Below the pieces are notes generated by a model, which made no database searches, was not told the DNA's origin, and was given only the letters and a program-made list of their open reading frames with translations. Below are positions 9,310 through 19,000 of a stretch of 52,249 nucleotides of DNA, piece by piece. A program made the position numbers and the translations under genes. The first letter of the stretch is position 1; each line of letters opens with the position of its first letter. Origin of the DNA: Prevotellaceae bacterium (GTDB taxonomy: Bacteria > Bacteroidota > Bacteroidia > Bacteroidales > UBA932); assembly GCA_031270845.1 (NCBI GenBank), contig JAISXF010000010.1, forward strand, positions 1 through 52,249, read 5' to 3'.

Positions 9310-10293
9310 ATGAAACAGACAATACTCTTACTTACTGCCCTCCTCGTGGCCGGAAGCCTTGCCGGACAGTCGAACATCCGCCTGAGCAACTACTGGATGG
9401 ATACTTATTTTATAAACCCCTCGGCGCTCGACGCCAACCTCTCGCCCCTGCGCTTCGGTATCGCGCACCGAAGCCAGTGGATAGGATTTCAGGGGGCGCC
9501 CCGGACATCCATACTATCAGGCGTGTATTTCAACGACATGATGCGATCGCAATTCGGTCTGAGGGCTGTTTTTGATAAAATCGGATATACTACCACCGCC
9601 GACGTCGCCCTTACATACGCTTACTCGGCTCGCTTTGAAACAGTCGATATTAATATGGGATTCGGCCTGCGATACCAGCGCGTAGCATACGACTGGTCGC
9701 AGGCGCGGCTCGAATCGTCGATCACCGACCCCGCCCTCTTCGGCGCCCGTCCCGAGTCGCGATACAATACCGACGTCGGGCTCGAGATTGTCTTTCCGGG
9801 GCGGGGGTACTGGGTCATCGGTCTCTCGTCGCTCAACCTTCTCTCGTTTATTCAGGCCGGCCAGGCGCCCTTTGCCAATACCAATTTTTTGTATCTTCGG
9901 TACCGCTCGAACCACGGCCTCTATGCCTTCAGCCGCGAAAAAAGCTGGTGGGACTTCTCGGCCGCCGCCACGCTCATCCATTCCAAAGCCATCGAATCCC
10001 CGCATGTATTTCAGGAAGAGTTTAATGCCAATCTGCATATCAATTTCCCCACCGCGGTACTCACCGTCGGACTGCTATACCGAACCCTCGCCGAAGCCGG
10101 ACTGATTGTCGGGGTAGAGTGGGGGAGGTTCAATCTCTCCTGCGTGTACGAATATCCGCTCGAGTACGCCCGTGCCGGCGTCGTTCATCCCGTAGGTACT
10201 ATGGAAGCCATCCTCATTTACAAACTCAACAGCCACATTAAAGTCTCCCCCTGCGGACGCCGTGACGGACGCCCCTGTACCGGAACACTGTAA
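9310..10293 (+). CDS. PorP/SprF family type IX secretion outer-membrane protein
   Basis: A protein of 327 residues with a signal peptide (MKQTILLLTALLVAGSLAGQ) followed by the family hallmark NYWMDTYFINPSALDANLS, equivalent to the Y..N...INPA.AG start of PorP/SprF proteins. The IAHRSQWIGFQGAP segment (family HR.QW.G..GAP) and alternating beta strands follow, predicting an outer-membrane barrel. SprF-type proteins are needed for export or attachment of their cognate SprB-type adhesin. The ATG directly follows the TAA of the adhesin gene with no gap, so the two are almost certainly co-transcribed and perhaps translationally coupled. The Cys-containing C-terminal tail (SPCGRRDGRPCTGTL) extends beyond the last strand, as it does in the paralogue at 50783. 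The two other paralogues in the window are at 25438 and 50783. Confidence 0.92.
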   Translation: MKQTILLLTALLVAGSLAGQSNIRLSNYWMDTYFINPSALDANLSPLRFGIAHRSQWIGFQGAPRTSILSGVYFNDMMRSQFGLRAVFDKIGYTTTADVALTYAYSARFETVDINMGFGLRYQRVAYDWSQARLESSITDPALFGARPESRYNTDVGLEIVFPGRGYWVIGLSSLNLLSFIQAGQAPFANTNFLYLRYRSNHGLYAFSREKSWWDFSAAATLIHSKAIESPHVFQEEFNANLHINFPTAVLTVGLLYRTLAEAGLIVGVEWGRFNLSCVYEYPLEYARAGVVHPVGTMEAILIYKLNSHIKVSPCGRRDGRPCTGTL

Positions 10294-10365
10294 TAAATGA
10301 TTGACAGGGAATGATTAAAGATACGTACGCTGTAATGCGCAATGTGTAATCCGTACTTCAAAAAA

Positions 10366-10691
10366 CGTAACTACTTTTTGTAAAAACGTAACTACTTTTT
10401 GATAAAAGGTAACTACTTTTCGTAAAAAGGTAACTACTTTTCGACGAAAGGTAACTACTTTTCGTAAAAAGGTAACTACTTTTCGTAAAAAGGTAACTAC
10501 TTTTCGTAAAAAGGTAACTACTTTTCGACGAAAGGTAACTACTTTTCGACGAAAGGTAACTACTTTTCGACGAAAGGTAACTACTTTTCGTAAAAAGGTA
10601 ACTACTTTTCGACGAAAGGTAACTACTTTTCGTAAAAAGGTAACTACTTTTCGACGAAAGGTAACTACTTTTCGTAAAAAGGTAACTACTT
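10366..10691. repeat. Exact-period 21-bp tandem array, 15.5 units of two types
   Basis: Units begin every 21 bp from 10366 to 10681 with no indel. The common part is GGTAACTACTTTTCG, followed by TAAAAA (type a) or ACGAAA (type b). The first two units are diverged (CGTAACTACTTTTTG). From unit 3 the order is a b a a a b b b a b a b a, followed by a truncated unit. Each unit has dyad symmetry: TACTTTTCG can pair with CGAAAGGTA when G-U pairs are allowed, and the type a change keeps most pairs. The array is non-coding and occupies most of the 561-bp gap between 10293 and 10855. Confidence 0.93.
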
Positions 10692-10728
10692 ATGGGCTGA
10701 AGTCCTTACCGATTTGCTCAAAGTGTTT

Positions 10729-10759
10729 ACCGATTGCCGAGAGGCGGTTAATTTTTTTT
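10729..10759 (+). terminator. Possible weak intrinsic terminator
   Basis: GCC-GAGA-GGC with outer ACC/GGT pairs and a 4-nt bulge is followed by TTAA and a run of T. It could end the transcript of the SprB/SprF pair after the 21-bp array. The stem is short, so confidence is low. Confidence 0.35.
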
Positions 10760-10760
10760 A

Positions 10761-10821
10761 AATACGGATTATGAATTACGGATTAGGCAAAACGTAATTC
10801 GTAATTCGTAATTTGTAATTA
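10761..10821. repeat. Heptamer repeats AATACGG/ATTATGA/ATTACGG and GTAATTC, inverted arms
   Basis: Four 7-bp units (AATACGG, ATTATGA, ATTACGG, ATTAGGC) at 10761-10788 are followed by four more (GTAATTC twice, GTAATTT, GTAATTA) at 10794-10821. GAATTACG and CGTAATTC are complementary, so the block can form a hairpin. It ends just before the -7 element of the next gene, as at 1784-1930. Confidence 0.75.
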
Positions 10822-10827
10822 ATTTCC

Positions 10828-10835
10828 TATCTTTG
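10828..10835 (+). promoter_or_regulatory. -7 promoter element TATCTTTG
   Basis: TATCTTTG matches TAnnTTTG and lies 19 bp before the ATG at 10855, giving a leader of about 14 nt. A TTG inside it (10833) is not the start codon of the gene that follows. Confidence 0.65.
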
Positions 10836-10854
10836 TCGTCAAATTTTAAAAAGG

Positions 10855-11712
10855 ATGAAACGACTCTTATTATTATATGTGGTATTTTTCTGTATGGCGG
10901 TCGGCGTGTTTGCCCAGAAACGGGCAGTGCCTACGCCGGAGCAGGCCGAACGTGTGTTGAGGACAACCACCGATGTCGTCCTCTCGGGGCAGAACATGCT
11001 GCTCGACGCCGCATTGCGCTCGGCGGTCGAAAAAAACTGGACAATCACGCCGGTCGCCTTTATTGATACGGCCGAATTTAACCGGCGTATCGGCGATGCC
11101 AACCGCACCTTTTTACTCATCGTCGGCGGAACATATCACGACGACGACGTACCAAACGGCTATACATTCCTCAACTTCGTTATGGGGGGCAATACGGTAT
11201 TTGAAAAACTCTCCGACTTTATGCTCTGGCCGCTTACCTGCAAAGGCCGCGACGAAGACGATGCCATCCTCTTTATGGAAGCCTTCGTTGATATCATTCA
11301 ACAACATGTTCGCCTGATACGCCAAAACCCCTCGATGGCGCGTGCCGACATCGACACCTATAATAATAATATACCCCAACTGCGCTCCCGAACCATTCTG
11401 ATTGCCGCCGACGATATCCCCTCCCCAATACCCGACGCGGAAATGGAACGCTTCGGAGGGCATCTCAAAATCGTATCGCGTGCCGAAATTGCCGATGCCC
11501 TCACCAATGCGAGCCCTGACACGGTGGTCGGCCTCGCCATCTTCTCCCTCGACGAGCAGCTGAAGTCCTCTTCCTGCTTCACCATGCTCATTACCGCCGA
11601 CACCCATGAACTGCTTTATTTTAAACGGCACAAAGTGCGTAACCCCCGCCAGCGCGGATTCCTCAAGGAAGAAATCCGGCGAATCGGCATACCCTTTGCC
11701 ATTAAGAATTAA
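10855..11712 (+). CDS. Secreted protein of unknown function
   Basis: A protein of 285 residues. Residues 1-20 form a typical signal peptide (MKRLLLLYVVFFCMAVGVFA), so it is exported to the periplasm or outer membrane. The mature part is mixed alpha/beta. It has a hydrophobic strand TFLLIVGGTYHDDD near residue 85, and IPQLRSRTILIAADDIPS near residue 175 looks like a second core strand. There is no lipobox Cys after the signal. I recognise no catalytic motif or family. It is 42 bp upstream of gcvT on the same strand with no visible terminator between, so the two may be co-transcribed, but a link to glycine metabolism is only positional. The start is supported by the promoter at 10828. Confidence 0.8.
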   Translation: MKRLLLLYVVFFCMAVGVFAQKRAVPTPEQAERVLRTTTDVVLSGQNMLLDAALRSAVEKNWTITPVAFIDTAEFNRRIGDANRTFLLIVGGTYHDDDVPNGYTFLNFVMGGNTVFEKLSDFMLWPLTCKGRDEDDAILFMEAFVDIIQQHVRLIRQNPSMARADIDTYNNNIPQLRSRTILIAADDIPSPIPDAEMERFGGHLKIVSRAEIADALTNASPDTVVGLAIFSLDEQLKSSSCFTMLITADTHELLYFKRHKVRNPRQRGFLKEEIRRIGIPFAIKN

Positions 11713-11754
11713 GAATAATAACCATTAATCACATTAGTATATTAATACATTAGC

Positions 11755-12858
11755 ATGAATACCGTATTTACCAGTAAACACATTAGTCTGGGCGCGAAGA
11801 TGGCGCCTTTCTCCGGATACAATATGCCGGTAGAATATTCCGGAATCAACGACGAACACCGCGCTGTATGCCATGCGCTGGGCGTGTTCGACGTAAGCCA
11901 CATGGGCGAAATCTGGGTCAAAGGCCCCAAAGCGCTCGACTTTATTCAGTATCTCACATCCAATGACGCCGCCGTGCTTGTACCCGGGAAGGTGCAGTAC
12001 TCCTGCTTTCTCAACGGACAGGGCGGCATTATCGACGACCTGTTGGTGTACTGCATCGACCCGCAGACATATCTGCTGGTTGTCAATGCCGCCAACATTG
12101 CCAAAGACTGGGCTTTTCTGTCTCACTACGCCCCCTGCTTCGGCCTCACCCCCGGGAAGGAACTCTACAACGCCTCCGGCGAAATTTGCCAGCTTGCCGT
12201 ACAGGGACCGAAAGCGCTGGCGGCCGTGCAAAAAATTTGCGACACCGACATCCTCCGGATGGAATACTACACGTTTACGAAGGCTGTCGTCGCCGGCATC
12301 CCCGACGCCATCCTTTCCATTACCGGATACACCGGCGCCGGCGGCTGCGAAATATATGTCGCCAATGCCGACGGCCCGCGACTCTGGGACGCCGTCTTCG
12401 AGGCCGGCAAAGAATATGGCGTCAAGCCCGCAGGGCTGGGAGCCCGCGATACCCTCCGCCTCGAAATGGGATTCTGCCTCTACGGGAATGACATCGACGA
12501 CTCCACCTCGCCTGTCGAAGCCGGACTGGGATGGATCACCAAATTCAGCGACGCCAAAGGCCGCTTCCTCGACCGCGACTACCTGCTCAACCAGAAGACC
12601 GCCGGTGTTGCCCGACGCCTGACCGGCCTGCAGATGATCGACCGCGGAATCCCCCGGCACGGCTACGAAATTTGCGACGCCGACGGCACTGTCATCGGAA
12701 CCGTAACATCAGGAACCATGTCGCCATGCCTGAACGTGGGGATAGCGCTGGGCTACCTGCCAACTATTCGGGCAACCCCGGGAAACGAAGTTTTTGTCAA
12801 AATCAGGGGGCGTTTACTAAAATCGAAGGTCATTAAGCCGCCATTCCGAAAAAATTAA
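11755..12858 (+). CDS. gcvT: Glycine cleavage system aminomethyltransferase (T protein)
   Basis: A protein of 367 residues, normal for GcvT. In the glycine cleavage complex it transfers the aminomethyl carbon from lipoyl-GcvH to tetrahydrofolate, releasing ammonia and 5,10-methylene-THF; it is cytosolic. Visible signatures are MAPFSGYNMPVEYSGINDEH near the N-terminus, FDVSHMGEI, FLNGQGGIIDDLLVY, SITGYTGAGGCEIYV and GLGARDTLRLEMGFCLYGNDID, which build the folate-binding cavity. The C-terminal barrel has GTVTSGTMSPCLNVGIALGY. The genes for GcvH and GcvP are not in the window. No glycine riboswitch is visible upstream; the 42-nt spacer has three diverged 8-bp repeats of the ACATTAGT type. Confidence 0.96.
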   Translation: MNTVFTSKHISLGAKMAPFSGYNMPVEYSGINDEHRAVCHALGVFDVSHMGEIWVKGPKALDFIQYLTSNDAAVLVPGKVQYSCFLNGQGGIIDDLLVYCIDPQTYLLVVNAANIAKDWAFLSHYAPCFGLTPGKELYNASGEICQLAVQGPKALAAVQKICDTDILRMEYYTFTKAVVAGIPDAILSITGYTGAGGCEIYVANADGPRLWDAVFEAGKEYGVKPAGLGARDTLRLEMGFCLYGNDIDDSTSPVEAGLGWITKFSDAKGRFLDRDYLLNQKTAGVARRLTGLQMIDRGIPRHGYEICDADGTVIGTVTSGTMSPCLNVGIALGYLPTIRATPGNEVFVKIRGRLLKSKVIKPPFRKN

Positions 12859-12954
12859 CATTTTGTTTATATATAACGAAAATCTGACTGTCAATAAATT
12901 AGAAAAAACAGATACCATTCTAATGTTATTTTTTAAAAAAAAGTGAAAAATAAA

Positions 12955-12986
12955 TTTGCAACATTGAGAAATCTTCCCTAAATTTG
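12955..12986 (+). promoter_or_regulatory. Promoter of the giant protein: TTTG, 20-bp spacer, TAAATTTG
   Basis: TTTG at 12955-12958 and TAAATTTG at 12979-12986 are separated by 20 bp, which fits the Bacteroidota -33/-7 pattern well. Transcription would start near 12993, leaving an AT-rich leader of about 80 nt before the ATG at 13073. Confidence 0.72.
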
Positions 12987-13072
12987 CACCGTATTTTTTA
13001 AAAAAACAAATAATACTTAGTAATTATGTTTACAAATAACAGAACATTTACAAATTAAAATTATAACCTACT

Positions 13073-16000
13073 ATGAAAAAAAGTAAGATTCTCCGTAATT
13101 TGAGTATTCGGAAACTATTTGCGACTTTAGCGGTTACGCTATGTATGGTAACATTTGCGCTGGGACAGACTGTAACGGTAAACGCACCGGATGTCGTTTG
13201 TGCTGGTTCAACTATTACAGCGACGTTATCAGGAGTAACAATGGGCACAGGTGATTACATTACCTGGAGCGTTACACCTCAAAATGCTGCTTTAACTTGG
13301 GTCGAAAATATTATTGTAGTTGACCCCTCTACTGGCACTGACAGTACAACGAACATCATTATCCCTGCAAATTTTCCAGAATATGCGGGTTTTTCAATTG
13401 TCGCTATCTACACCCAGTACGGACAGCCGGCCATCACTATCGCGAAGCTGTATCCCGTGTATGTGCAGCCTCAGCCTGTGCTTAACATTAGCCAGTATAA
13501 TCCTGCTACGTGGTGCGGAAAAGATACCGTGCTGGTAGCTATAACGGCTCCATCCGACTCGCATACCTGCCATTGGAATGAGTCGTTGGCGGTGAAATTT
13601 ACAACCGACGATCCCGATTATCAATATGTGGATTTGCGCTTTGGCGCCGCTACATCGAGCAATTCCTTTATAGGGCAAACGTTTTCGCTTGGGGATAGCA
13701 TCTCTTTCCCCTTTTATATAAAAAACCAAAATACTTCGCACAGTACGGTAACGGTTAGTTATACGGCTACATTAGTATATCCGAATGGAAGCCCTGTAAT
13801 GGCCGGCACTGATTCCATTGTATTCGCCGGCTCTGTCGTCGTGCCGCCACTGCCGTGGATTGAGATGGCCTCGAGTGATACCGTATATTGCTCGGGGGCT
13901 TCGGTATCTGTAACTTTACATGGCGCTTGTTTGGGCGGACATGTGAGGTTGCAATTTGATGCCGAAGATGCAGACAAATTTCAATATGTGAATTTGACGT
14001 ACGGCGGTCAACCCCCTGCGCCGGCATCGTTTTATAGTGATTCCTTCCCCTTGCCTGCGGCAGATACATTTGCTACTTTCACTTTCGCAGTGAAAGATAC
14101 GAATACGACATGGGAAAACCAGACTATAAAGTATAAAGTATCGCTGGCCGAAGCCAACAAATCGACTTATACCTATACAGTGCTGCCTGTCGAAGACTCG
14201 ATCGTCGTAGCGCCGCTCACGAAAGTAGAAATTACCACGAAGGAGGACTCCATCAGGTGTACGCCGGGGTACTTTATGGTAAAAGCTGCCACCTGCGAGA
14301 AGGATTCTGTGTATGGCATAAAATTAGAGATATTAAACTGGGAGGATACTCTCGTAAAAGATGGGGGTTACATTAAGGTAGAATATAACTACCAGGGTGC
14401 TTGGATGGACATAACAAGCACTATTAGTCCCAGTGGCGTTATATGGGGCGCAGCTAATCCGATAACAGCGGCAAAGTCCGACTCCATAGAGTTCAGGATA
14501 ACGAATACCAATGCTTCAACCAAAGATACTGTCTTAAAATATCAGATATTTCTTGAAAGCTTTGGTAGTAATCATCGGCCCATTTCTCCTGTTTCCGGTT
14601 CTGTTAAGTTGAAGGCATTGCCTTATCTAACGATTATCGCACCGGATTCATTAGGATGTCGCGATACTTTGTTGCAGGTTGATATTACCGGTGTCTGCGA
14701 AGATACCTATTCATGGCTCCAATTAGAAGTGGAAAACTATAGCCAGGTAAAGGACTTGTTTAATTTGCTGTTAGAGGACACCTCCAATAATCGCGATACT
14801 TTAGCGATTGACCCCATCACGGGTGCCGCGTGGGGGCCTGAGCCTATCCCTGCGGGTTTCGATCCCATAATTGATTTATACGCGCACAGCCTTAACACCG
14901 GCGATTCGGCAAAGACAATTTACTTTACGGTGAGTCTGTACGATTCCCTAAAGCAATCGACGTTTGCTACAGCGCGAGATTCTATTGTCCTCCTGCCGAA
15001 GCCGTATATAACAGTGGCGGATTCCTCGCAAAACGAGATAACGTTAGATACGTTAGGTTGTGATCCTGTAGAATTTTTTGTGCGCACTAAAACAGACGCT
15101 ACCTGTTATGAAGGGGATGCCATACGTATATTGTTTACCATGCCTAATACAGGGGATAATCAGTTTAAAGATGTTAAACTGGAATGGTACAATCCTTCTA
15201 CTGTTACCCCTGGTCCTGGTTATCAACTGTCGGTATTTGATTCAACGGATAATGGAGTGGGGTTAATGTATAGCGGAACTTTTCTCCCTGCACAGATAGA
15301 CAGTTTCTACTTCAAGCTATCCAATGCCAACAGGGATAGTATCGAGACGCTCAAAATTCCTTACTCTATAAAGATAATACGAAACTCTGATTTTGAGGAA
15401 ATCGGGCGTACGTATTCGGGAACGCTGACGGTACTTCCCTACGAAGGGGTAAAAGTTGCCGGTTTAGACTCTTCTATGGTCTGCGAACGCAAAGACTTCA
15501 CGGTTGAGGCATGGCAATTCTGTGATCGGAGCAATATGAAAGCAGTAAAACTACAGCTTGTGGCTGCAAATATACCGGACACGTCATTATTTGCGCTGGA
15601 ATATTTGTGGGATACTCCCTCTGGGGATACGGCCTATCATACCATTAAAGATTATAACGCTGGTGCTATAATCGGTCTCACGCATACGTTTGACACTATC
15701 AGCCCCGTTATTAACTTCCGCGTAAGTAATAAGGATACGTCGTCCACGGCGAAAACGGTAAAGTTTGTAGTGTCTATCGTGAATGCGACCACGACTACTA
15801 CTACTTATTATACCACCGATACGATGTCCTTCCGCCTGTCTCCGCTGCCGAAATTAACGCTCACCTCAGCGCCTGATTCGGTAGGGTGTGCGACGCCGGG
15901 CAATATAGCGATAACCGTTGGCGCCAGTGAGTGCGCTAACGCAAAAGCATTAAAGTTTGTAATAGATAATTTTGCCTCCGGCGATTCGGTTGCCGGCCTC

Positions 16001-19000
16001 TATGGGCTGACGTCAGTTGAGGGCCTAACAGAAACAGTGGATAGTGCTTCCGGCGCGCACTGGTTCAGCGGCGCGAACGCGGCTCTTACTACTACCACCG
16101 GCGGCAGTGTAGCGTTTAAAATCGCGAACCTCAACTCCCGCGATTCGTTAGTGCCGGTTATCTATTCGGTATATTTGCTGAACAACAACGACTCGGTAGA
16201 ATTAGCCGTTGTGAAAGACACCGTTTACCTCAAACCCCAGCCGCACTTCAAATGGGATGGCATTAAGCCGGATACGGTAAGTTGTGAGAAAGACTTTCAA
16301 CTGGTTGCCATAACAACGGGTGCATGTTATGAAGAGTTGCCCTACAAATTTTTTACTATATCACTTGATACTACGCTTGTTGAGTGGTATATAACATCGA
16401 ATACGGGTGGTGGTACTTATAATCCGGGACTACATCCGCAAAATACTATTGCTATGGTAACGAAATCGGATACCGTCACGATTAGTATGGTTGGCCGGAG
16501 TGATACTGCATTTATACCGCAGGTAGTAAACTATAATATACAATTTTGGAATGTTATCAGTTTTTACCCGGACTACATTGTTGAGAAGATAGGTGAAACT
16601 TACACCGATTCAATCCTTGTAATGCCGCAGCCCGGTGTAAAAATTGAAGGATTAGAGACGGGTACTATAGTCTGCGACCAGCAGCCCTTCACCATTCAGG
16701 CATGGGATTACTGCGATGACACGGTTGCTAATAAAGTGCCTATGCTGCAACTTGCAAATCCGAACGATACGGCCTACTTCAGGCTGGAATATGAGTATCC
16801 TGTAGGCACCGGCCAATATGATACGGTTAAGAATTATAACGGAGGTGGCTATATATATGGGTTGCCCAATACGTTTTACGATCTCTCGGATACTATTCGC
16901 TTCCGTCTTGTGAACAATAATACTACGGATAGCATTATAGACGTGAAATATAACGTGGCCATAGTAAATCGAAACACTTGGGATACACTATATACTACGG
17001 ATACGATTACCTTCACATTGGCAGCGTTGCCGAAGATAGAGGTTACTGCACCGGATACGGTAGCCTGCGCGACCGATACCATTAGGGTTACCACAGCCAA
17101 TACATGCGCCGGTAGTTCGCTCTTCCGATTGGAAATAGAGAATTTCGTGGCAGATACGATGAAAGACTGGTTTACACTGACATACGAACGTTATGGAACG
17201 GTTAATCTGGTGGATTCCCTCGTAAAATATGATGGCACCATAATAGGCCCCGATGTTATTCCGCAGGGTGTTACTATGGATGTTCAATTCGCTATAACCA
17301 GTAAATTAGATTTAATCCATTTACCTGGCATGGGGCCGGAGGAGATCTATTATACATTGAGCCTGCTCAACGCAGACAGTTCAGTGATAGTCTCGCATCG
17401 CGATTCTATTGTGCTGTTGCCAAAGGCCCACGTAAGCCTGATCGATACTGCCGGGTCGCAGAGATCGTTTAAGGATACTTTACTGTCTTGCGATCCGATT
17501 GTTATGTGGTTGGAAGCCCTCGTATATGAGACGTGTGCTCAAGGTAACGATAATTTTGTAAGGATAACATTCCCGAGTCAGGATACCTTAAAATATATAG
17601 GTTTGGAATACAGGATCGATACTTCTAGTAGTTATCCGCCGGCCCAGTATGATGCATGGGGTGATGCAAAACCGTTCTTTAACGGAGGGATAATGTACAG
17701 CGATCCTTATGATACAATAAATACTATCGACTGGAAAGACAAAGTACAGTTTAGGCTGACTAATACGAATACGTTTAGTTCTGACACGGTCAAAATACCT
17801 TATACTCTAGAATTAGTGCAATCAGATTTGACAACCGTTGCCGCAAAGTGGGAAGGCGTGTTGAGTGTGCTGCCCTATAAAGGCATAGACATTGATATTG
17901 TGGACTCCGTGTCCTGTCTGCGTCAGGATATCAGCATTACGGCATGGGATTTCTGTGATGCAGGGAAAAGCAAAGCCGTAGCGGTAAGACTTTTAGATAC
18001 GAATGATATAGACCTGTTTTATCTGGAATATGAATTGTTATCAGGCGTAAAGGATACGGCTAATAAGCACTTTACCGCCGGCGTATTGTACGGTATGCAG
18101 GATGTATTTACCGATTCTATTTCAAATCCGATTGAGTTCACTATCATTAATAATAATACGTCGGGGAGTGATTCGATTGTAAGTTTTGTTTTATCTATTG
18201 TAAATAGCACAACCGTAGCAGATACCCTTTATCTCCTTAAGGATACGATTGATGTTACGCTGAAAGCATTGCCGAAGATAAATGTTACTCCGGCGTTGGA
18301 TACGGTAAGTTGCCAGGGCGACTCCATTGTAGTTAGCACAATCAACGGCACATGCAGCAATATATCGCTCCTTAAGTTAGAAATAGAAAATTTTGTTGAT
18401 GTCGATGGTTTGTTTACACTGCGGTATGAAAATTACAACGCAGAAGTGAATATCGATTCGATCCTCCATGTCAATGGAAATGGCGGCTATATGTTTGGCC
18501 CCGATACAATTCCTGCGGGTGTTCAGATTCCGGGTGTTACATTCCGTGTAACCAGCACCAATGACAGCATTAACCCGGTAACGCTTTATTATCGCCTCAG
18601 TTTAGTCAATGCCGATACGACGGAGATAACTTCGTATCGTGATACGGTGGTTCTGTTACCGCAGCCGTATATCAAACTGCTGGATTCAAGCCAGCTTGTT
18701 ACCACAGGCCTGACGGCAGATTGCGATACGACGCATTTCTCCATCTCATTTGATACAAAAGGCAAATGTTATAAAGATTCGGCCTTGACATTACGGATTA
18801 CGCTGGATAGTGCCGACCTCTTGAAGTATGTTTACCTGGATTATTTGTTTGAACATGCTGGCGGCACCACCGCTTATTATGATATGGCTCCTTATTTTAA
18901 CAATGGAGTTATGGTGGGCGGTTATCCGTTTACGAATAAAACTGATACTGTTAACTACAGGGTAATCAGCGCCAATATCTATGATACTATCGAGCATGTA

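Noticed and set aside
10366-10691. CRISPR array
   Set aside because: The units are contiguous and near-identical with no unique spacers, no leader and no cas genes.
10402-10776. Open frames on both strands of the 21-bp array
   Set aside because: Neither has a usable start codon; a TGA or TAA closes each near the array ends.
11713-11754. Glycine riboswitch before gcvT
   Set aside because: Only 42 AT-rich bases with 8-bp repeats; no aptamer-like stems.
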